Below are positions 28,053 to 39,804 of a stretch of DNA of 64,000 nt, one piece after another. How positions within the stretch are numbered: the first letter of the stretch is position 1; each line of letters opens with the position of its first letter. A program made the position numbers and the translations under genes. The DNA comes from Fluctibacter corallii (GTDB lineage: Bacteria; Pseudomonadota; Gammaproteobacteria; Enterobacterales; Alteromonadaceae): positions 1 through 64,000 of the forward strand of contig NZ_JAOWKX010000008.1 in the NCBI RefSeq assembly GCF_025751585.1, written 5' to 3'. The notes under the pieces were generated by a model. That model saw nothing but the letters and a program-made list of their open reading frames with translations. It did not search any database and was not told where the DNA came from.

Positions 28053-28080
28053 AAAACGCCAGCAATAAAGCTGGCGTTTT
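28053..28080 (-). terminator. greA terminator
   Basis: ACGCCAGC (28056-28063) pairs with GCTGGCGT (28070-28077). A runs on the left give the U tract on the minus strand and T4 on the right allows two-way function. It lies 25 bp past the greA stop. Confidence 0.85.
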
Positions 28081-28104
28081 CATCTAACTGAGATAGAAGC
28101 TAAA

Positions 28105-28581
28105 TTAAACGTACTCTACTTCAGAAATCTCAAATTCAACGGTACCTGAAGGGGTTTGGATGTTTACGACATCATCCAACTCTTTTCCAATTAACCCTCG
28201 GGCAATCGGAGAATTAACTGAAATAAGGTTATTTTTGATGTCTGCCTCATCATCTCCCACAATGCGGTATGTGGTTTCTTCATCTGTATCCAAGTTCAAG
28301 ATGGTTACAGTCGCACCAAAAATCACTTTGCCGTTGTTTTCCATTTTGGTCACGTCGATAATTTGTGCGTTAGACAGTTTACCTTCGATGTCCTGAATAC
28401 GTCCTTCACAAAAGCTCTGCTGCTCTCGCGCAGCGTGATATTCCGCATTTTCTTTCAAATCGCCGTGTTCACGGGCTTCTGCAATGGCTTCAATAATTTG
28501 TGGACGACGAACTGACTTAAGCTCATTCAGCTCTTCACGCAACATGTCTGCGCCTTTCGCAGTCATTGGATACTGATTCAT
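28105..28581 (-). CDS. greA: Transcription elongation factor GreA
   Basis: The length of 158 residues is standard. The N-terminal coiled coil has [38 protein letters not shown] in pieces, including the acidic tip (GDLKENAEY). The C-terminal FKBP-like domain has [17 protein letters not shown]. It stimulates RNA cleavage by backtracked RNA polymerase. It follows carB on the same strand after about 140 bp, an order common in gammaproteobacteria. Confidence 0.97.
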   Translation of the reverse strand: MNQYPMTAKGADMLREELNELKSVRRPQIIEAIAEAREHGDLKENAEYHAAREQQSFCEGRIQDIEGKLSNAQIIDVTKMENNGKVIFGATVTILNLDTDEETTYRIVGDDEADIKNNLISVNSPIARGLIGKELDDVVNIQTPSGTVEFEISEVEYV

Positions 28582-28722
28582 TTATCAATAACTCGCTTTA
28601 TCTTTATGAAATTGATTGTGCTAGTAAGAAAGCATAGGGCAGCCTAAGCCGCCCTATTACATTAAAATTCAAACGTACACTGTACTAGATTTCAAAATTA
28701 TTACAAATACGTAATACGCTTT

Positions 28723-31700
28723 CTAGCCGTGAATTTGTTTGTGTAATGCCTGAACTGAGGTCACTCGCGCACGATCATCCGCTTCATGGGCGTTGATCGT
28801 TGCGAAAGCTGCGTTCATCGTCGTAGTGTAAGTGACTTTATTCACTAACGCTTCTTTTCGGATGTACACAGAATCTTCGATCGCCTGACGCCCTTCTGTC
28901 GTATTTACAATGTAGCAATACTCACCATTTTTGATTGCGTCTACAATGTTAGGTCGACCTTCTGTGACTTTGTTAACCACAGAGCACAAAATGCCTGCGT
29001 CCTTAAGCACTTTTGCTGTGCCTTTGGTTGCTTCTAGCACAAAGCCTTTCGTCGCCATCTTACGACCCAGTTCAATGACTCGTGCTTTGTCATTTTCACG
29101 TACAGACAACAATGCTTTACCCGGTTTTGGAATAGGTTGGCTCGCGCCCAAATTTGCTTTGGCATAGGCTTCTTCAAAGTTGAGCCCAACTCCCATAACC
29201 TCACCTGTAGAGCGCATTTCTGGGCCTAAAAGTGGGTCAACACCTTGGAACTTCGCAAACGGCAGTACCACTTCTTTCACAGAATAAAACGGTGGAATAA
29301 TTTCCTTATCAACGCCCTGCGAAGGTAAGTCTTGTCCTGCCATGGCGCGAGCGGCAATTTTCGCTAAAGGTAGCCCAGTCGCTTTAGAAACAAAGGGCAC
29401 TGTGCGTGCTGCACGAGGGTTCACTTCAATCAAATACACTTCGCCGTCTTTTACCGCAAACTGCGTATTCATTAAGCCAACCACACCTAACTCTAGTGCC
29501 ATTGCTTTGACTTGCTCACGCATCACATTCTGAATATCTTCACTAAGCGAATATGACGGCAGTGAACAAGCTGAGTCACCCGAGTGCACACCCGCTTGCT
29601 CGATGTGTTCCATAATGCCACCAATAACGACGTTAGTACCGTCACACATGGCGTCAATGTCCACTTCGATTGCGTCATCAAGAAAACGATCGAGTAACAC
29701 CGGTGAGTCGTTCGAGACTTTTACCGCTTCATTGAGATAGCGTTTTAGGTCTTTCAGGTCATAGACAATTTCCATTGCGCGCCCACCCAATACATAAGAC
29801 GGACGAACCACCAGCGGAAACCCTATTTTCTCAGCTTCTGTCAGTGCCTGCTCCATGTTACTTACCGTCGCGTTGGCTGGCTGCTTCAGATTCAGCTTGT
29901 TTACCATTTGCTGGAAGCGCTCACGATCTTCAGCGCGATCGATAGCATCTGGTGAAGTGCCAATAATCGGTACACCTTCGGCTTCCAATGCTCTGGCAAG
30001 CTTTAATGGTGTTTGCCCGCCGTATTGAACGATGACACCTTTCGGTTTCTCTACGCGTACAATTTCTAACACGTCTTCTAGCGTAACGGGTTCAAAATAC
30101 AATCGGTCAGACGTGTCGTAGTCGGTAGAAACCGTTTCAGGATTACAGTTCACCATAATGGTTTCATAGCCGTCTTCACGTAACGCTAATGCCGCGTGAA
30201 CACAACAGTAATCGAACTCGATCCCTTGCCCGATACGGTTAGGGCCACCGCCCAACACCATGATTTTATCTTTATCAGAAGGTGCGGCTTCACACTCTTC
30301 GTCGTAACTTGAGTACATATAAGCTGTGCTGGTCGCAAACTCAGCAGCACACGTATCTACACGTTTATATACTGGCTGAATATCCATTTGACGACGCACA
30401 TCACGCACATCGGTTTCAGCCACGCTGGTTAATTCCGCCAGTCGCGCATCTGAAAAGCCTTTGCGTTTCAGAGTTCTCATCAGGTCATTATCTATACCTG
30501 ATAAACCAATGTCTGCAACCTTCTGCTCAAGTTTTACCAACTCTTCTATCTGAACCAAGTACCATCTATCGATATTGGTCAGATTGAAAATTTCATCTAC
30601 CGACATGCCCATTCTCATCGCATCTGCAATGTACCAAATACGCTCAGCACCGGGTTCGCGTAATTCATGAATGAGCTTTTTGTGGCTTTCAGGATCGTCT
30701 AAATCTAGAATGGAGTCGAGGCCATTTACTCCCACTTCTAACCCACGCAAGGCCTTTTGTAACGATTCTTGTTGGTTCCGTCCGATAGCCATCACTTCGC
30801 CAACCGATTTCATCTGGGTTGTCAGACGGTCATTTGAGCCGGCAAATTTTTCAAAATTGAAACGTGGAATTTTCGTAACCACATAATCAATCGCGGGTTC
30901 AAATGAGGCCGGCGTTAGGCCACCAGTGATATCGTTTGCCAACTCATCAAGGGTATACCCTACCGCCAATTTCGCCGCAACTTTCGCAATCGGGAAACCT
31001 GTCGCTTTCGAAGCCAAAGCCGATGAACGAGACACCCTCGGATTCATTTCAATGATAACCATACGGCCAGTATTAGGATCGATACCAAACTGCACGTTTG
31101 AGCCGCCTGTTTCGACACCAATTTCACGCAGTACAGCCATCGCAGCGTTACGCATGATCTGGAATTCTTTGTCTGTCAGTGTCTGTGCAGGCGCTACCGT
31201 AATAGAATCGCCTGTGTGTACGCCCATAGGATCGAAGTTTTCAATGGTACACACAATGATGCAATTGTCGTTCTTGTCTCGTACGACTTCCATTTCATAT
31301 TCTTTCCAGCCAATTAACGACTCATCAATGAGCAGTTCACTGGTGGGTGACAGATCTAAGCCACGGCGACAAATTTCCTCAAATTCATCGATGTTATAAG
31401 CAATCCCGCCTCCCGTGCCGCCCATAGTAAACGACGGACGAATGATGCATGGAAAACCAATGCGGCTTAACACGTCATGGGCTTGCTCCATTGTATGGGC
31501 AATTTCTGCACGTGGACATTCAAGTCCAATCGACTTCATGGCTTTGTCGAAACGCTCACGATCTTCTGCTTTGTCGATTGCATCGGCGGTTGCGCCAATC
31601 ATTTCAACACCGAACTCGCTAAGTACGCCATGTTTATTCAAATCAAGCGCACAGTTAAGTGCCGTTTGTCCGCCCATAGTAGGCAAAATAGCATCTGGGC

Positions 31701-31944
31701 GCTCTGCCTCGATAATTTTCTTAACAACTTCCCAGTGAATCGGCTCAATGTAAGTAGCATCAGCCATTTCCGGATCAGTCATTATGGTTGCAGGGTTAGA
31801 GTTCACTAAAATAACTCGGTAACCCTCCTCTCTCAGCGCTTTACACGCTTGCGCACCAGAGTAATCAAACTCACAAGCCTGACCGATAACAATTGGGCCA
31901 GCTCCAAGAATGAGAATACTTTTTATGTCTTGACGTTTCGGCAT
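28723..31944 (-). CDS. carB: Carbamoyl-phosphate synthase large subunit
   Basis: The 1073-residue length is full. It is built of two homologous ATP-grasp halves ([17 protein letters not shown] at the start and [17 protein letters not shown] near 565). A C-terminal allosteric MGS-like domain follows ([13 protein letters not shown]...). It makes carbamoyl phosphate from ammonia delivered by CarA, bicarbonate and two ATP for pyrimidine and arginine synthesis. It lies 25 bp after carA in the operon. Confidence 0.98.
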   Translation of the reverse strand: MPKRQDIKSILILGAGPIVIGQACEFDYSGAQACKALREEGYRVILVNSNPATIMTDPEMADATYIEPIHWEVVKKIIEAERPDAILPTMGGQTALNCALDLNKHGVLSEFGVEMIGATADAIDKAEDRERFDKAMKSIGLECPRAEIAHTMEQAHDVLSRIGFPCIIRPSFTMGGTGGGIAYNIDEFEEICRRGLDLSPTSELLIDESLIGWKEYEMEVVRDKNDNCIIVCTIENFDPMGVHTGDSITVAPAQTLTDKEFQIMRNAAMAVLREIGVETGGSNVQFGIDPNTGRMVIIEMNPRVSRSSALASKATGFPIAKVAAKLAVGYTLDELANDITGGLTPASFEPAIDYVVTKIPRFNFEKFAGSNDRLTTQMKSVGEVMAIGRNQQESLQKALRGLEVGVNGLDSILDLDDPESHKKLIHELREPGAERIWYIADAMRMGMSVDEIFNLTNIDRWYLVQIEELVKLEQKVADIGLSGIDNDLMRTLKRKGFSDARLAELTSVAETDVRDVRRQMDIQPVYKRVDTCAAEFATSTAYMYSSYDEECEAAPSDKDKIMVLGGGPNRIGQGIEFDYCCVHAALALREDGYETIMVNCNPETVSTDYDTSDRLYFEPVTLEDVLEIVRVEKPKGVIVQYGGQTPLKLARALEAEGVPIIGTSPDAIDRAEDRERFQQMVNKLNLKQPANATVSNMEQALTEAEKIGFPLVVRPSYVLGGRAMEIVYDLKDLKRYLNEAVKVSNDSPVLLDRFLDDAIEVDIDAMCDGTNVVIGGIMEHIEQAGVHSGDSACSLPSYSLSEDIQNVMREQVKAMALELGVVGLMNTQFAVKDGEVYLIEVNPRAARTVPFVSKATGLPLAKIAARAMAGQDLPSQGVDKEIIPPFYSVKEVVLPFAKFQGVDPLLGPEMRSTGEVMGVGLNFEEAYAKANLGASQPIPKPGKALLSVRENDKARVIELGRKMATKGFVLEATKGTAKVLKDAGILCSVVNKVTEGRPNIVDAIKNGEYCYIVNTTEGRQAIEDSVYIRKEALVNKVTYTTTMNAAFATINAHEADDRARVTSVQALHKQIHG

Positions 31945-31969
31945 AGTATTAAATCTCTTCCTCTGGTGA

Positions 31970-33100
31970 TTAACGGTGTTGTTTTATCAAATCAATGAAA
32001 TGGTCAAATAACGGTGCTGCGTCATGAGGACCAGGGCTAGCTTCTGGATGCCCTTGAAAGCTGAAAGCGGGCTTATCTTTACGATGAATACCCTGAAGCG
32101 ATTGGTCAAACAACGACACATGAGTCACTTCAATATTATCTGGCAGTGAGCCTTCATCGACTGCGAAACCGTGGTTTTGACTGGTGATCATGACGACGTC
32201 ATTTTTCAAGTCTTTCACAGGATGGTTAGCACCGTGGTGACCAAACTTCATTTTTACCGTTTTCGCACCGCTGGCCAGGGCAAGAAGCTGATGGCCTAAA
32301 CAAATACCAAATATCGGTAGGTTCTTTTCTAAAAATACTTGTATCGCGTTAATCGCATACTCACATGGCTCAGGATCGCCCGGACCGTTTGATAAAAAGA
32401 CACCATCTGGATTCATTGCCAGTACATCCTCAGCGGGCGTTGTAGCAGGCACGACCGTTAAGCGGCAACCTCTATCAACAAGCATTCGCAGTATATTGTG
32501 CTTGGCACCGAAATCGTATGCCACGACATGGTAAGGCAATTCAGCTACGCCAGTATTATACCCTTCGCCCAGTGTCCAAGACCCGTCTGTCCACGCAAAC
32601 TGTGTCTCGGTCGTCACCTCTTTTGCCAAATCCATTCCCTTTAAACCCGGAAACGATTTAGCCTGTTCCAGCGCAACGGCCTCATCTAAGTTATCAAGCG
32701 CAACAATACAGCCATTCTGCGCACCTTTATCACGTAAAATACGAGTGAGGCGACGGGTGTCGATGTCTGCGATACCAAGAATGTTGTTTTGTTTGAGATA
32801 ATCAGAAAGGGAGAGAGTATTACGGAAGTTACTGGCTAAAAGAGGGAGGTCTCGAATGATAAGGCCTTTGGCCCAGATTTTTGTTGATTCAACATCCTCT
32901 TCATTGGTGCCGGTGTTACCTATATGAGGATACGTTAAGGTAACGATTTGTTCGGCATATGAGGGATCAGTGAGAATCTCCTGATAGCCTGTCATTGATG
33001 TATTGAACACTACTTCACCGACAGAAATACCAGAAGCACCTATTGCAGTGCCTTTGAAGACAGAACCGTCTTCTAGCACCAAAAGGGCAGAATTAGCCAA
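31970..33100 (-). CDS. carA: Carbamoyl-phosphate synthase small subunit
   Basis: This 376-residue protein has an N-terminal CPSase_sm_chain domain ([34 protein letters not shown]) and a class I glutamine amidotransferase domain. The nucleophile Cys is in [14 protein letters not shown], and the [10 protein letters not shown] motif supplies the catalytic His and Glu. It hydrolyses glutamine for CarB. The operon promoter should lie in the 470-bp gap upstream, where repeated TTGTCTAA motifs occur. Confidence 0.98.
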   Translation of the reverse strand: MANSALLVLEDGSVFKGTAIGASGISVGEVVFNTSMTGYQEILTDPSYAEQIVTLTYPHIGNTGTNEEDVESTKIWAKGLIIRDLPLLASNFRNTLSLSDYLKQNNILGIADIDTRRLTRILRDKGAQNGCIVALDNLDEAVALEQAKSFPGLKGMDLAKEVTTETQFAWTDGSWTLGEGYNTGVAELPYHVVAYDFGAKHNILRMLVDRGCRLTVVPATTPAEDVLAMNPDGVFLSNGPGDPEPCEYAINAIQVFLEKNLPIFGICLGHQLLALASGAKTVKMKFGHHGANHPVKDLKNDVVMITSQNHGFAVDEGSLPDNIEVTHVSLFDQSLQGIHRKDKPAFSFQGHPEASPGPHDAAPLFDHFIDLIKQHR

Positions 33101-33570
33101 GTCAACCTCCTAATTAAGGACAACCCAAGGGAAATTTAACGACAAAGCGCTAAAACCCTACAAAAAACGGAATACATGATGCACATAACACCCCGCTAGC
33201 CTTCTTTGCTGCTTTACAGACCAAGCCTACCAATAAGCAGACCCAAACTGCAAAATTTTGGCAAATTCTCAGCATCATACACGAGCATTAAGCTTTTGTC
33301 TAATTTAGTTAAAGATAATTTAGAAAAACACCCCTTTAAGGGCACTTTTGTCTAATAACCCGCAAAAAAACATATTTCTGACCAGTTAGACAACTTTTTC
33401 AAGCATGTGGCTGCGAGTTTGACAATGATATTGGAATCAATAGTAGCAGAGCTTTTGTTAGCTTGCGTATTGGAATTGCCATCGGTAAACCCATAAGTTA
33501 AAACCTAAAATGACACTCCATCGCAAGCTGGCGTTTTGACGTTTATATTGTTTGTATCCTAGAACAAAAA
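33101..33570. promoter_or_regulatory. carAB upstream control region
   Basis: The 470 bp between carA and dapB hold no ORF. The motif CTTTTGTCTAAT occurs twice in direct orientation (33293-33304 and 33345-33356, 52 bp apart), and TTAGACAA, the inverted core, occurs at 33386-33393. A CCCTTTAAGGG palindrome lies near 33332-33342. I see no clear ArgR box. The region is AT-rich, as expected for regulated promoters. Confidence 0.5.
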
Positions 33571-34443
<873 letters not shown>

Positions 34444-34551
34444 TTATTCTAATTTATACCCGAATAGTCAGGCATATATTGTGCCCTTTCACTTTCAACA
34501 CTATGATGACGCCAAACACCTACCAACTGTAGAACAACAAGAAAGTAAAAC

Positions 34552-35535
34552 ATGGAAAATCTTGATACATCATTGTCATCTCAGACCCGGGCGCTCTTTT
34601 CGCAAATGCACAAAACGCTTCTTAAAGAAACGCTGGCAATGGCTGAGTTTGCCCTATCGAACGGTAAATTGCCGGACCCGGTTCAGTTGGAACAAATTAA
34701 TGCAATCATGAGAAAAGATGCGCTAGATGAAAAAGATGTCGCCGTATTGGGTAATATTCACAAATACTTATCACGGTTGATTGCTCCCGCCATTCCGCAA
34801 AGCATCTTGTTATTGCAAACACAACGGAAGAGCCGTCATCCTTTGTCTTTTCTTGGTCCAGTCCCGCTTATCAGGCAACTAATGTGCCTTAACTTTGTAT
34901 TTTTGCTGGTGTTTATCGCAACAGGAATGACGCCTTCAGTGAATTACATCTCGCTAAACAAAGGCATACTGGCTTCTAGTGGAGGAGACTTACTGATCAA
35001 TATCGGATTTTTAATGAGTTGTGCAGGCCTTGGAGCGGGTTTTGCTGCCTTGTATCAGCTGAACCAATACATTGGCAACGTTAACTACGATCCGAAGTAC
35101 GATTCCACCTATTGGACAAAAATTGTTTTGGGGGTTATTGCAGGCTTGTTTCTTGTCGAGCTTTTACCGCAAGAGTCTTTTCATTCTCAAACGCAGGCCG
35201 CTGACGGAGACATTTTATACGGCAGCCTTCTCAAACCCACGCTCGCTCTTCTGGGCGGGTTTTCTGCCTCGATGGTTTACCGCATCCTAAATCGGATGGT
35301 GGAATCGCTGGAATCATTGGTAAAAGGCGATCAGGCTTCGACCCTGCAAAGCAAGACGCAGTTATTAGAAGCCAAAGCCTATCAGAATCAATTTGATACG
35401 GCACTACAGGTGCTCTCAGCGGTCAAAGAAATTGAAAAGCATGTATCAGAAGATGATAAACAAAAAGCACAGGAGGCCATAGAGTTACTGGCCGAGAGAG
35501 TCGCACCGCAAGCCGAGTTCACATTCAATCGATAA
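34552..35535 (+). CDS. Unknown four-helix membrane protein
   Basis: This 327-residue protein has a helical N-terminal cytoplasmic region (1-105). About four membrane segments follow (about 110-125, 145-165, 190-203, 226-243), and it ends in a charged helical tail (ESLVKGDQASTLQSKTQLLEAKAYQ..). No catalytic motif is recognised. It is divergent from dapB with about 170 bp between them and appears monocistronic. Base composition matches the neighbours. Confidence 0.7.
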   Translation: MENLDTSLSSQTRALFSQMHKTLLKETLAMAEFALSNGKLPDPVQLEQINAIMRKDALDEKDVAVLGNIHKYLSRLIAPAIPQSILLLQTQRKSRHPLSFLGPVPLIRQLMCLNFVFLLVFIATGMTPSVNYISLNKGILASSGGDLLINIGFLMSCAGLGAGFAALYQLNQYIGNVNYDPKYDSTYWTKIVLGVIAGLFLVELLPQESFHSQTQAADGDILYGSLLKPTLALLGGFSASMVYRILNRMVESLESLVKGDQASTLQSKTQLLEAKAYQNQFDTALQVLSAVKEIEKHVSEDDKQKAQEAIELLAERVAPQAEFTFNR

Positions 35536-35564
35536 CCTTTTTTCAACGCTAAGTCATGCACGTT

Positions 35565-35870
35565 TCAGGTAATTACTCTTACTGCGACGTGCATGCCATC
35601 AACGGCCCACCGACCAGTAATAGGGTTTTGTAATACGCGGCCTAGGTATTCTCGAGTAGAGCCATCGTCATAAGTAACATACATAATACACTGATGATTT
35701 TTTTCATACACAAACTCGGGAATTTCAACAGCAACCGCACGAGGTTCAGGTTTTGCTTTTCGCCGTTTCGTCCAATTTTTGGGTATAATTTCAAAAGTAA
35801 CATTTGTACTCGGCGTTGTCGGTGGCATCGCGCGTCCCTTAGATTTCTTAGAGCCTGCCCATTCAACCAT
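35565..35870 (-). CDS. Unknown small basic protein
   Basis: This 101-residue protein has a basic N-terminal half (KKSKGR, KRRKAKPEPR). Its C-terminal half is beta-rich (CIMYVTYDDGSTREYLGRVL and TGRWAVDGMHVAVRVI), looking like a small PilZ/SH3-like fold, but I do not recognise the family. It is convergent with the preceding membrane protein. An overlapping 90-codon frame (35642-35914) is less protein-like. The weak Shine-Dalgarno lowers certainty. Confidence 0.5.
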   Translation of the reverse strand: MVEWAGSKKSKGRAMPPTTPSTNVTFEIIPKNWTKRRKAKPEPRAVAVEIPEFVYEKNHQCIMYVTYDDGSTREYLGRVLQNPITGRWAVDGMHVAVRVIT

Positions 35871-36039
35871 TCTTCAGGGGGTAAAGTCACGCTACCTAAC
35901 GTGACCAACAGCAATCATTACCTAATAATGCAATTGTTCGCCTTATCGTTAATGCCATATAACGCAATAATCTTGGTTACAGGTGCAAGTGTGATAGTCT
36001 TGGCGCGGTTTACGTGTAGTTAGAGACGGAGAATAAATC

Positions 36040-36729
36040 GTGGATGTAAAACAACGGTTGGTTTGGGACCTCCCTACTCGCCTTTTTCATTGGGGCCTGG
36101 TCTGTGCCCTAGGTTTTCAATGGCTATCAGCGGAAATCCTTGAAGACAGCATCGAACTTCATGCTTATGTTGGTTACGGCATTCTCACTCTTTTACTTTT
36201 TCGTATTCTGTGGGGAATATTAGGTACGCGCTACGCCCGATTTTCTGAGTTTGTTGCTGGCCCTAAACGAACCATGTCTTATTTAAAAGGTATAAAAAAC
36301 GGCAATCCTCCAGAAAGTATTGGTCACAATCCACTTGGCGCATGGATGATCATTGCCACACTACTCATTGTGCTCACTCAAGCTGTTAGTGGTTTATTTC
36401 TTACCGATGACGTGCTGTTTACCGCACCGTATTACTACGTTGAAGCCCCTGAACTTAAATCATGGATGGCAACGCTTCACAACACTTTATTCAATGTAAT
36501 ACTTGGTATTAGCGCGGTTCACATACTGGCAATTGTGTTGTACAAGTTTAAGTTTAAGAAAGATTTGGTTAAGCCAATGATACACGGGAAAAAAAGCGTA
36601 CCTGAACAGCATGGTATTTCATCATCAAGAATGGTATTAGCCGTGGTGTTATTGGCAACAGTCGCAGCATTTGTATGGTGGCTCGTGTTTGTCAACCCAC
36701 CACCCATCGTGGATGACTTTTACTACTAA
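36040..36729 (+). CDS. Cytochrome b561-type (Ni/Fe-hydrogenase b-subunit-like) membrane cytochrome
   Basis: This 229-residue protein has five hydrophobic segments. It begins VWDLPTRLFHWGLV, the typical start of the cytochrome b/b6 domain family, with heme-ligand candidates His17, His41 (ELHAYVGYG), a His in ATLHNTLFN and a His in AVHILAI. It should shuttle electrons between quinol and a soluble cytochrome. No partner cytochrome c gene adjoins it. The start is GTG 36040 with GACGGAGAA upstream. Confidence 0.85.
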   Translation: MDVKQRLVWDLPTRLFHWGLVCALGFQWLSAEILEDSIELHAYVGYGILTLLLFRILWGILGTRYARFSEFVAGPKRTMSYLKGIKNGNPPESIGHNPLGAWMIIATLLIVLTQAVSGLFLTDDVLFTAPYYYVEAPELKSWMATLHNTLFNVILGISAVHILAIVLYKFKFKKDLVKPMIHGKKSVPEQHGISSSRMVLAVVLLATVAAFVWWLVFVNPPPIVDDFYY

Positions 36730-36785
36730 CCTCATGTTGCCTCAAGCATCGCGAGAAATAGGCATTGGTGATAAACCATGAAGAG

Positions 36786-36812
36786 AAAACCCCAGCCAAA
36801 GCTGGGGTTTCT
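36786..36812. terminator. Bidirectional terminator between cytochrome b and cysS
   Basis: AACCCCAGC (36788-36796) pairs with GCTGGGGTT (36801-36809) around CAAA, with A residues before and TTTC after. It serves the cytochrome gene and the convergent cysS. Confidence 0.85.
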
Positions 36813-36891
36813 TTCACTAGCGACTACGTTAAATTCAGTTTGGCCAAAACCAATATTGACCTTTTGCTTAACGACATCTAAATATTCTTTA

Positions 36892-38274
36892 CTATGCCTT
36901 GCGCCACGTTGTGCCCTGCGGGCCATCTTCTAACACTACGCCCATTGCAGTCAGTGCGTCTCTGGCAGCATCAGCAGCCGCCCAGTCTTTACTCGCGCGA
37001 GCATCGTTACGTTGCTGAATGAGGCCTTCAATCTTCGCCACTTCGTCGTCATTACCAGCGCCGCCTTGAAGGTAAGCTTCAGGCGTTTGCTGCAACAACC
37101 CTAACACTCCCCCCAACTTACGTAATAAGCCAGCAAGTTTAGCTTGCTCACTTGAGCCTTGCTCCGCTTTATTTAAATCACGCGCTAGTTCAAACAGGAC
37201 AGAAAACGCTTCTGGCGTATTAAAATCATCGTCCATCGCTTTGTTAAAACGCGTTACATATTCAGCATGTTCAATGTCGACAGACATGTCTGCATCAATG
37301 CCACGAAGCGAAGTATACAAACGCTCTAATGCCGCTTTAGCCTGATGAATATTGTCTTCTGAATAGCTTAATTGACTGCGATAATGGGCAGACATTAAAA
37401 AATAACGAAGTGTTTCGGCATCATACTCTTTTAACACATCTCGCAACGTGAAAAAGTTGCCTAACGATTTAGACATTTTCTCATCGTTTACCTGAACCAT
37501 ACCGGTATGCATCCAATAATTAACATATGGTGTGTCGAATGCACAGCATGACTGCGCCACTTCGTTTTCGTGATGGGGGAATATGAGATCTGAACCGCCA
37601 CCATGAATATCAAAATGCGTACCTAAATGCTTGCTGTTCATCGCCGAGCACTCAATATGCCATCCTGGACGACCATTGCCCCACGGCGACTCCCAGAAAG
37701 GCTCACCAGGCTTCACAGATTTCCACAAGACAAAGTCTAATGGATCGTCTTTGTCAGCCGTAGTTTCAACTCGTGCACCAGCATTAAGCTGTTCTAAGTC
37801 CTGACGGCTGAGTTTGCCATACGCCTCGTATTTACTGACATCAAACAACACATCGCCACTTGCTGCCTGATAAGCATAGCCTTTATCCATTAAACGTTGA
37901 ATCACGTCAATAATTTCAGCCATATGTGTAGTAACACGAGGTTCTACATCTGGTTCAAGCAGGTTAATTGCAGCAAAATCTTCATGCATCATTGCGATGG
38001 TGCGCGCAGTCAATTGCTCTGCTGTTTCACCATTGTCGTTAGCTCGCTGAATGATTTTGTCATCGACATCGGTGATATTTCGAACATAGTTAACGTCATA
38101 ACCTCTGTGACGCAAATAACGCACCATTAAATCAAAGCTTAAGTACGTTCTTGCATGCCCCATATGACAGACATCATATACAGTGATACCACACACATAC
38201 AATCCAACCTTGCCTTCCTGCAAGGGTTTAAACGCTTCCTTTTGGCGGGACAGTGTGTTGTAAATGTGTAGCAT
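36892..38274 (-). CDS. cysS: Cysteinyl-tRNA synthetase
   Basis: This 460-residue class I synthetase has the HIGH-type motif [13 protein letters not shown] and the KMSKS motif [10 protein letters not shown]. Zinc ligands include Cys28 (YVCGITVYD) and the IECSAM and HHENEVAQS segments. It charges tRNA-Cys. Its back-to-back position with ppiB (183 bp apart) is common in gammaproteobacteria. Confidence 0.98.
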   Translation of the reverse strand: MLHIYNTLSRQKEAFKPLQEGKVGLYVCGITVYDVCHMGHARTYLSFDLMVRYLRHRGYDVNYVRNITDVDDKIIQRANDNGETAEQLTARTIAMMHEDFAAINLLEPDVEPRVTTHMAEIIDVIQRLMDKGYAYQAASGDVLFDVSKYEAYGKLSRQDLEQLNAGARVETTADKDDPLDFVLWKSVKPGEPFWESPWGNGRPGWHIECSAMNSKHLGTHFDIHGGGSDLIFPHHENEVAQSCCAFDTPYVNYWMHTGMVQVNDEKMSKSLGNFFTLRDVLKEYDAETLRYFLMSAHYRSQLSYSEDNIHQAKAALERLYTSLRGIDADMSVDIEHAEYVTRFNKAMDDDFNTPEAFSVLFELARDLNKAEQGSSEQAKLAGLLRKLGGVLGLLQQTPEAYLQGGAGNDDEVAKIEGLIQQRNDARASKDWAAADAARDALTAMGVVLEDGPQGTTWRKA

Positions 38275-38457
38275 TAATGTCTCTCTTGAATAAGTGAATT
38301 AAATTGTAAAAGCGGATTCTACCATCGCCCTTTCCATTCATAAACTGTACGCAGCCCATAAACAGCAGTTTTATTGTCGTCATCGCCGAGATTCTCTACT
38401 GAAATAGATGCAGCGTTAGGCTACACTACCCTCTGTTTATATTTCTGAGAATCAAAC

Positions 38458-38952
38458 ATGGTTAAATTACATACTAATTTTGGCGTAATTACGCTAACAA
38501 TGTTGACTGACAAAGCCCCGAAAACCGTTGAAAACTTCTTAACATATGTAAAAGAAGGCTTTTATGACAACACCATTTTCCACCGTGTTATTGACGGATT
38601 CATGATTCAAGGCGGCGGATTTGATGGCGAGATGAATCAAAAGTCTACCCACGATCCCATTGAGAACGAAGCAAGCAACGGCGTATCTAACCAAAAAGGT
38701 ACGGTTGCTATGGCGCGTACTAACGATCCTCACAGTGCCACAGCTCAGTTCTTCATCAACGTAGCAGACAATACATTTTTGAATTTCCGCAGTGAATCAA
38801 TGGATGGTTGGGGTTACTGCGTATTCGCTGAAGTATCTGAAGGTATGGACGTGGTAGAAAAAATTAAAAACGTAAAAACAGGTAATCACGGGTTCCACCA
38901 AGACGTTCCTGTAGATAGCGTTGTCATTGAAAAAGCAGAAATCGTCGAGTAA
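38458..38952 (+). CDS. ppiB: Cyclophilin-type peptidyl-prolyl isomerase B
   Basis: This 164-residue cyclophilin has no signal peptide, so it is cytoplasmic. [15 protein letters not shown] supplies the catalytic Arg, and [21 protein letters not shown] forms the rest of the active site. It speeds Xaa-Pro isomerisation during folding. A GGGCAGAAA/TTTCTGCCC hairpin follows the stop. lpxH follows downstream, as in E. coli. Confidence 0.96.
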   Translation: MVKLHTNFGVITLTMLTDKAPKTVENFLTYVKEGFYDNTIFHRVIDGFMIQGGGFDGEMNQKSTHDPIENEASNGVSNQKGTVAMARTNDPHSATAQFFINVADNTFLNFRSESMDGWGYCVFAEVSEGMDVVEKIKNVKTGNHGFHQDVPVDSVVIEKAEIVE

Positions 38953-38962
38953 CGATTCACTT

Positions 38963-38984
38963 GGGCAGAAAGACGTTTCTGCCC
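38963..38984 (+). terminator. Hairpin after ppiB
   Basis: GGGCAGAAA (38963-38971) pairs perfectly with TTTCTGCCC (38976-38984) around GACG. The following TGTCCCTTT is a poor U tract, so it may be a weak terminator and allow read-through into lpxH. Confidence 0.55.
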
Positions 38985-39045
38985 TGTCCCTTTACCGAGA
39001 GAAAAAATGCACCAACCCTAGCTTCATTTACACCAGTATTGTTAT

Positions 39046-39780
39046 ATGTCTCACACTCTATTTATTGCTGACCTTCATTTGAGTGCCGACAGGCCAGATA
39101 TTACCCAATGTTTCGTTTCATTTATAAGAACTCAGGCAATTCATGCTGATGCGTTGTACATATTGGGTGATCTCTTCGAATATTGGATAGGCGATGACGA
39201 TATTAACCCTTTTAATACTCAGGTCGCACAAACCATAAAGTCGCTGTCAGAACACCAAGTGCCCGTGTATTTTATTCACGGAAACCGCGACTTCTTGATT
39301 AAGCAGGCATTTGCTAAACGGGCTGGCATGACCCTATTACCCGAACAAAAAGTTATCGACTTATATGGTGAACCGACAGTCATCCTGCATGGTGATGAGC
39401 TGTGTACCATGGACGAGGGATACCAAAAATTTAGGAAAAAAGCACGAGGGTGGTGGTGGCCTCGCCTTATGCTGAGTTTACCTTTATTTATGCGCCGAAA
39501 AATTGCCGAAAATGGACGCAAAGAAAGCCAACAAAAACAAAAATCGTTGGCGCAAGAGATTACCGACGTTACTCCGAAAGAGGTCGTCACTACGCTTGAA
39601 ACGCATGGCGTGCAGCGGATAATTCACGGGCATACACACCGACCAGCCGTACATTCTTTAGAAGCAAATGGCAAACCAGCACAGCGTATTGTGTTAGGCG
39701 ATTGGTACGATCAAGGCAGTATGCTAGTGGTTGAACCCGGTAAGTTTTCGCTGGAGCAATTACCGTTTAAATCACGATAA
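39046..39780 (+). CDS. lpxH: UDP-2,3-diacylglucosamine diphosphatase
   Basis: This 244-residue calcineurin-like phosphoesterase of lipid A synthesis has metal-ligand motifs in order: FIADLHLS, GDLFEYWIGDD, HGNRDFL, LHGDELC and IHGHTHRP. It hydrolyses UDP-diacylglucosamine to lipid X at the inner-membrane face. Standard length and the ppiB-lpxH order support the call. Confidence 0.97.
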   Translation: MSHTLFIADLHLSADRPDITQCFVSFIRTQAIHADALYILGDLFEYWIGDDDINPFNTQVAQTIKSLSEHQVPVYFIHGNRDFLIKQAFAKRAGMTLLPEQKVIDLYGEPTVILHGDELCTMDEGYQKFRKKARGWWWPRLMLSLPLFMRRKIAENGRKESQQKQKSLAQEITDVTPKEVVTTLETHGVQRIIHGHTHRPAVHSLEANGKPAQRIVLGDWYDQGSMLVVEPGKFSLEQLPFKSR

Positions 39781-39804
39781 ATTCGTTTTGCTCGGTGTCG
39801 GTGT

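Larger units (their letters stand above)
27647..28104. other. Intergenic region between flagellin and greA
   Basis: The 458 bp hold the flagellin leader and promoter, the greA terminator and an AT-rich middle. The middle contains a plus-strand AAAGGAGG at 27882-27889 followed by TTG 27897 and an 18-codon frame ending at 27953. I see no longer gene on either strand. An AATTAGG/CCTAATT pair at 27968-27998 has a long loop and no clear role. Confidence 0.5.

Noticed and set aside
30926..31399. 157-codon plus-strand ORF opposite carB
   Set aside because: It is fully inside the carB coding sequence in an antisense frame, without Shine-Dalgarno or recognisable motifs.
35642..35914. 90-codon minus-strand ORF overlapping the 101-residue gene
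   Set aside because: It overlaps a better frame and its hydrophobic tail looks like out-of-frame translation.
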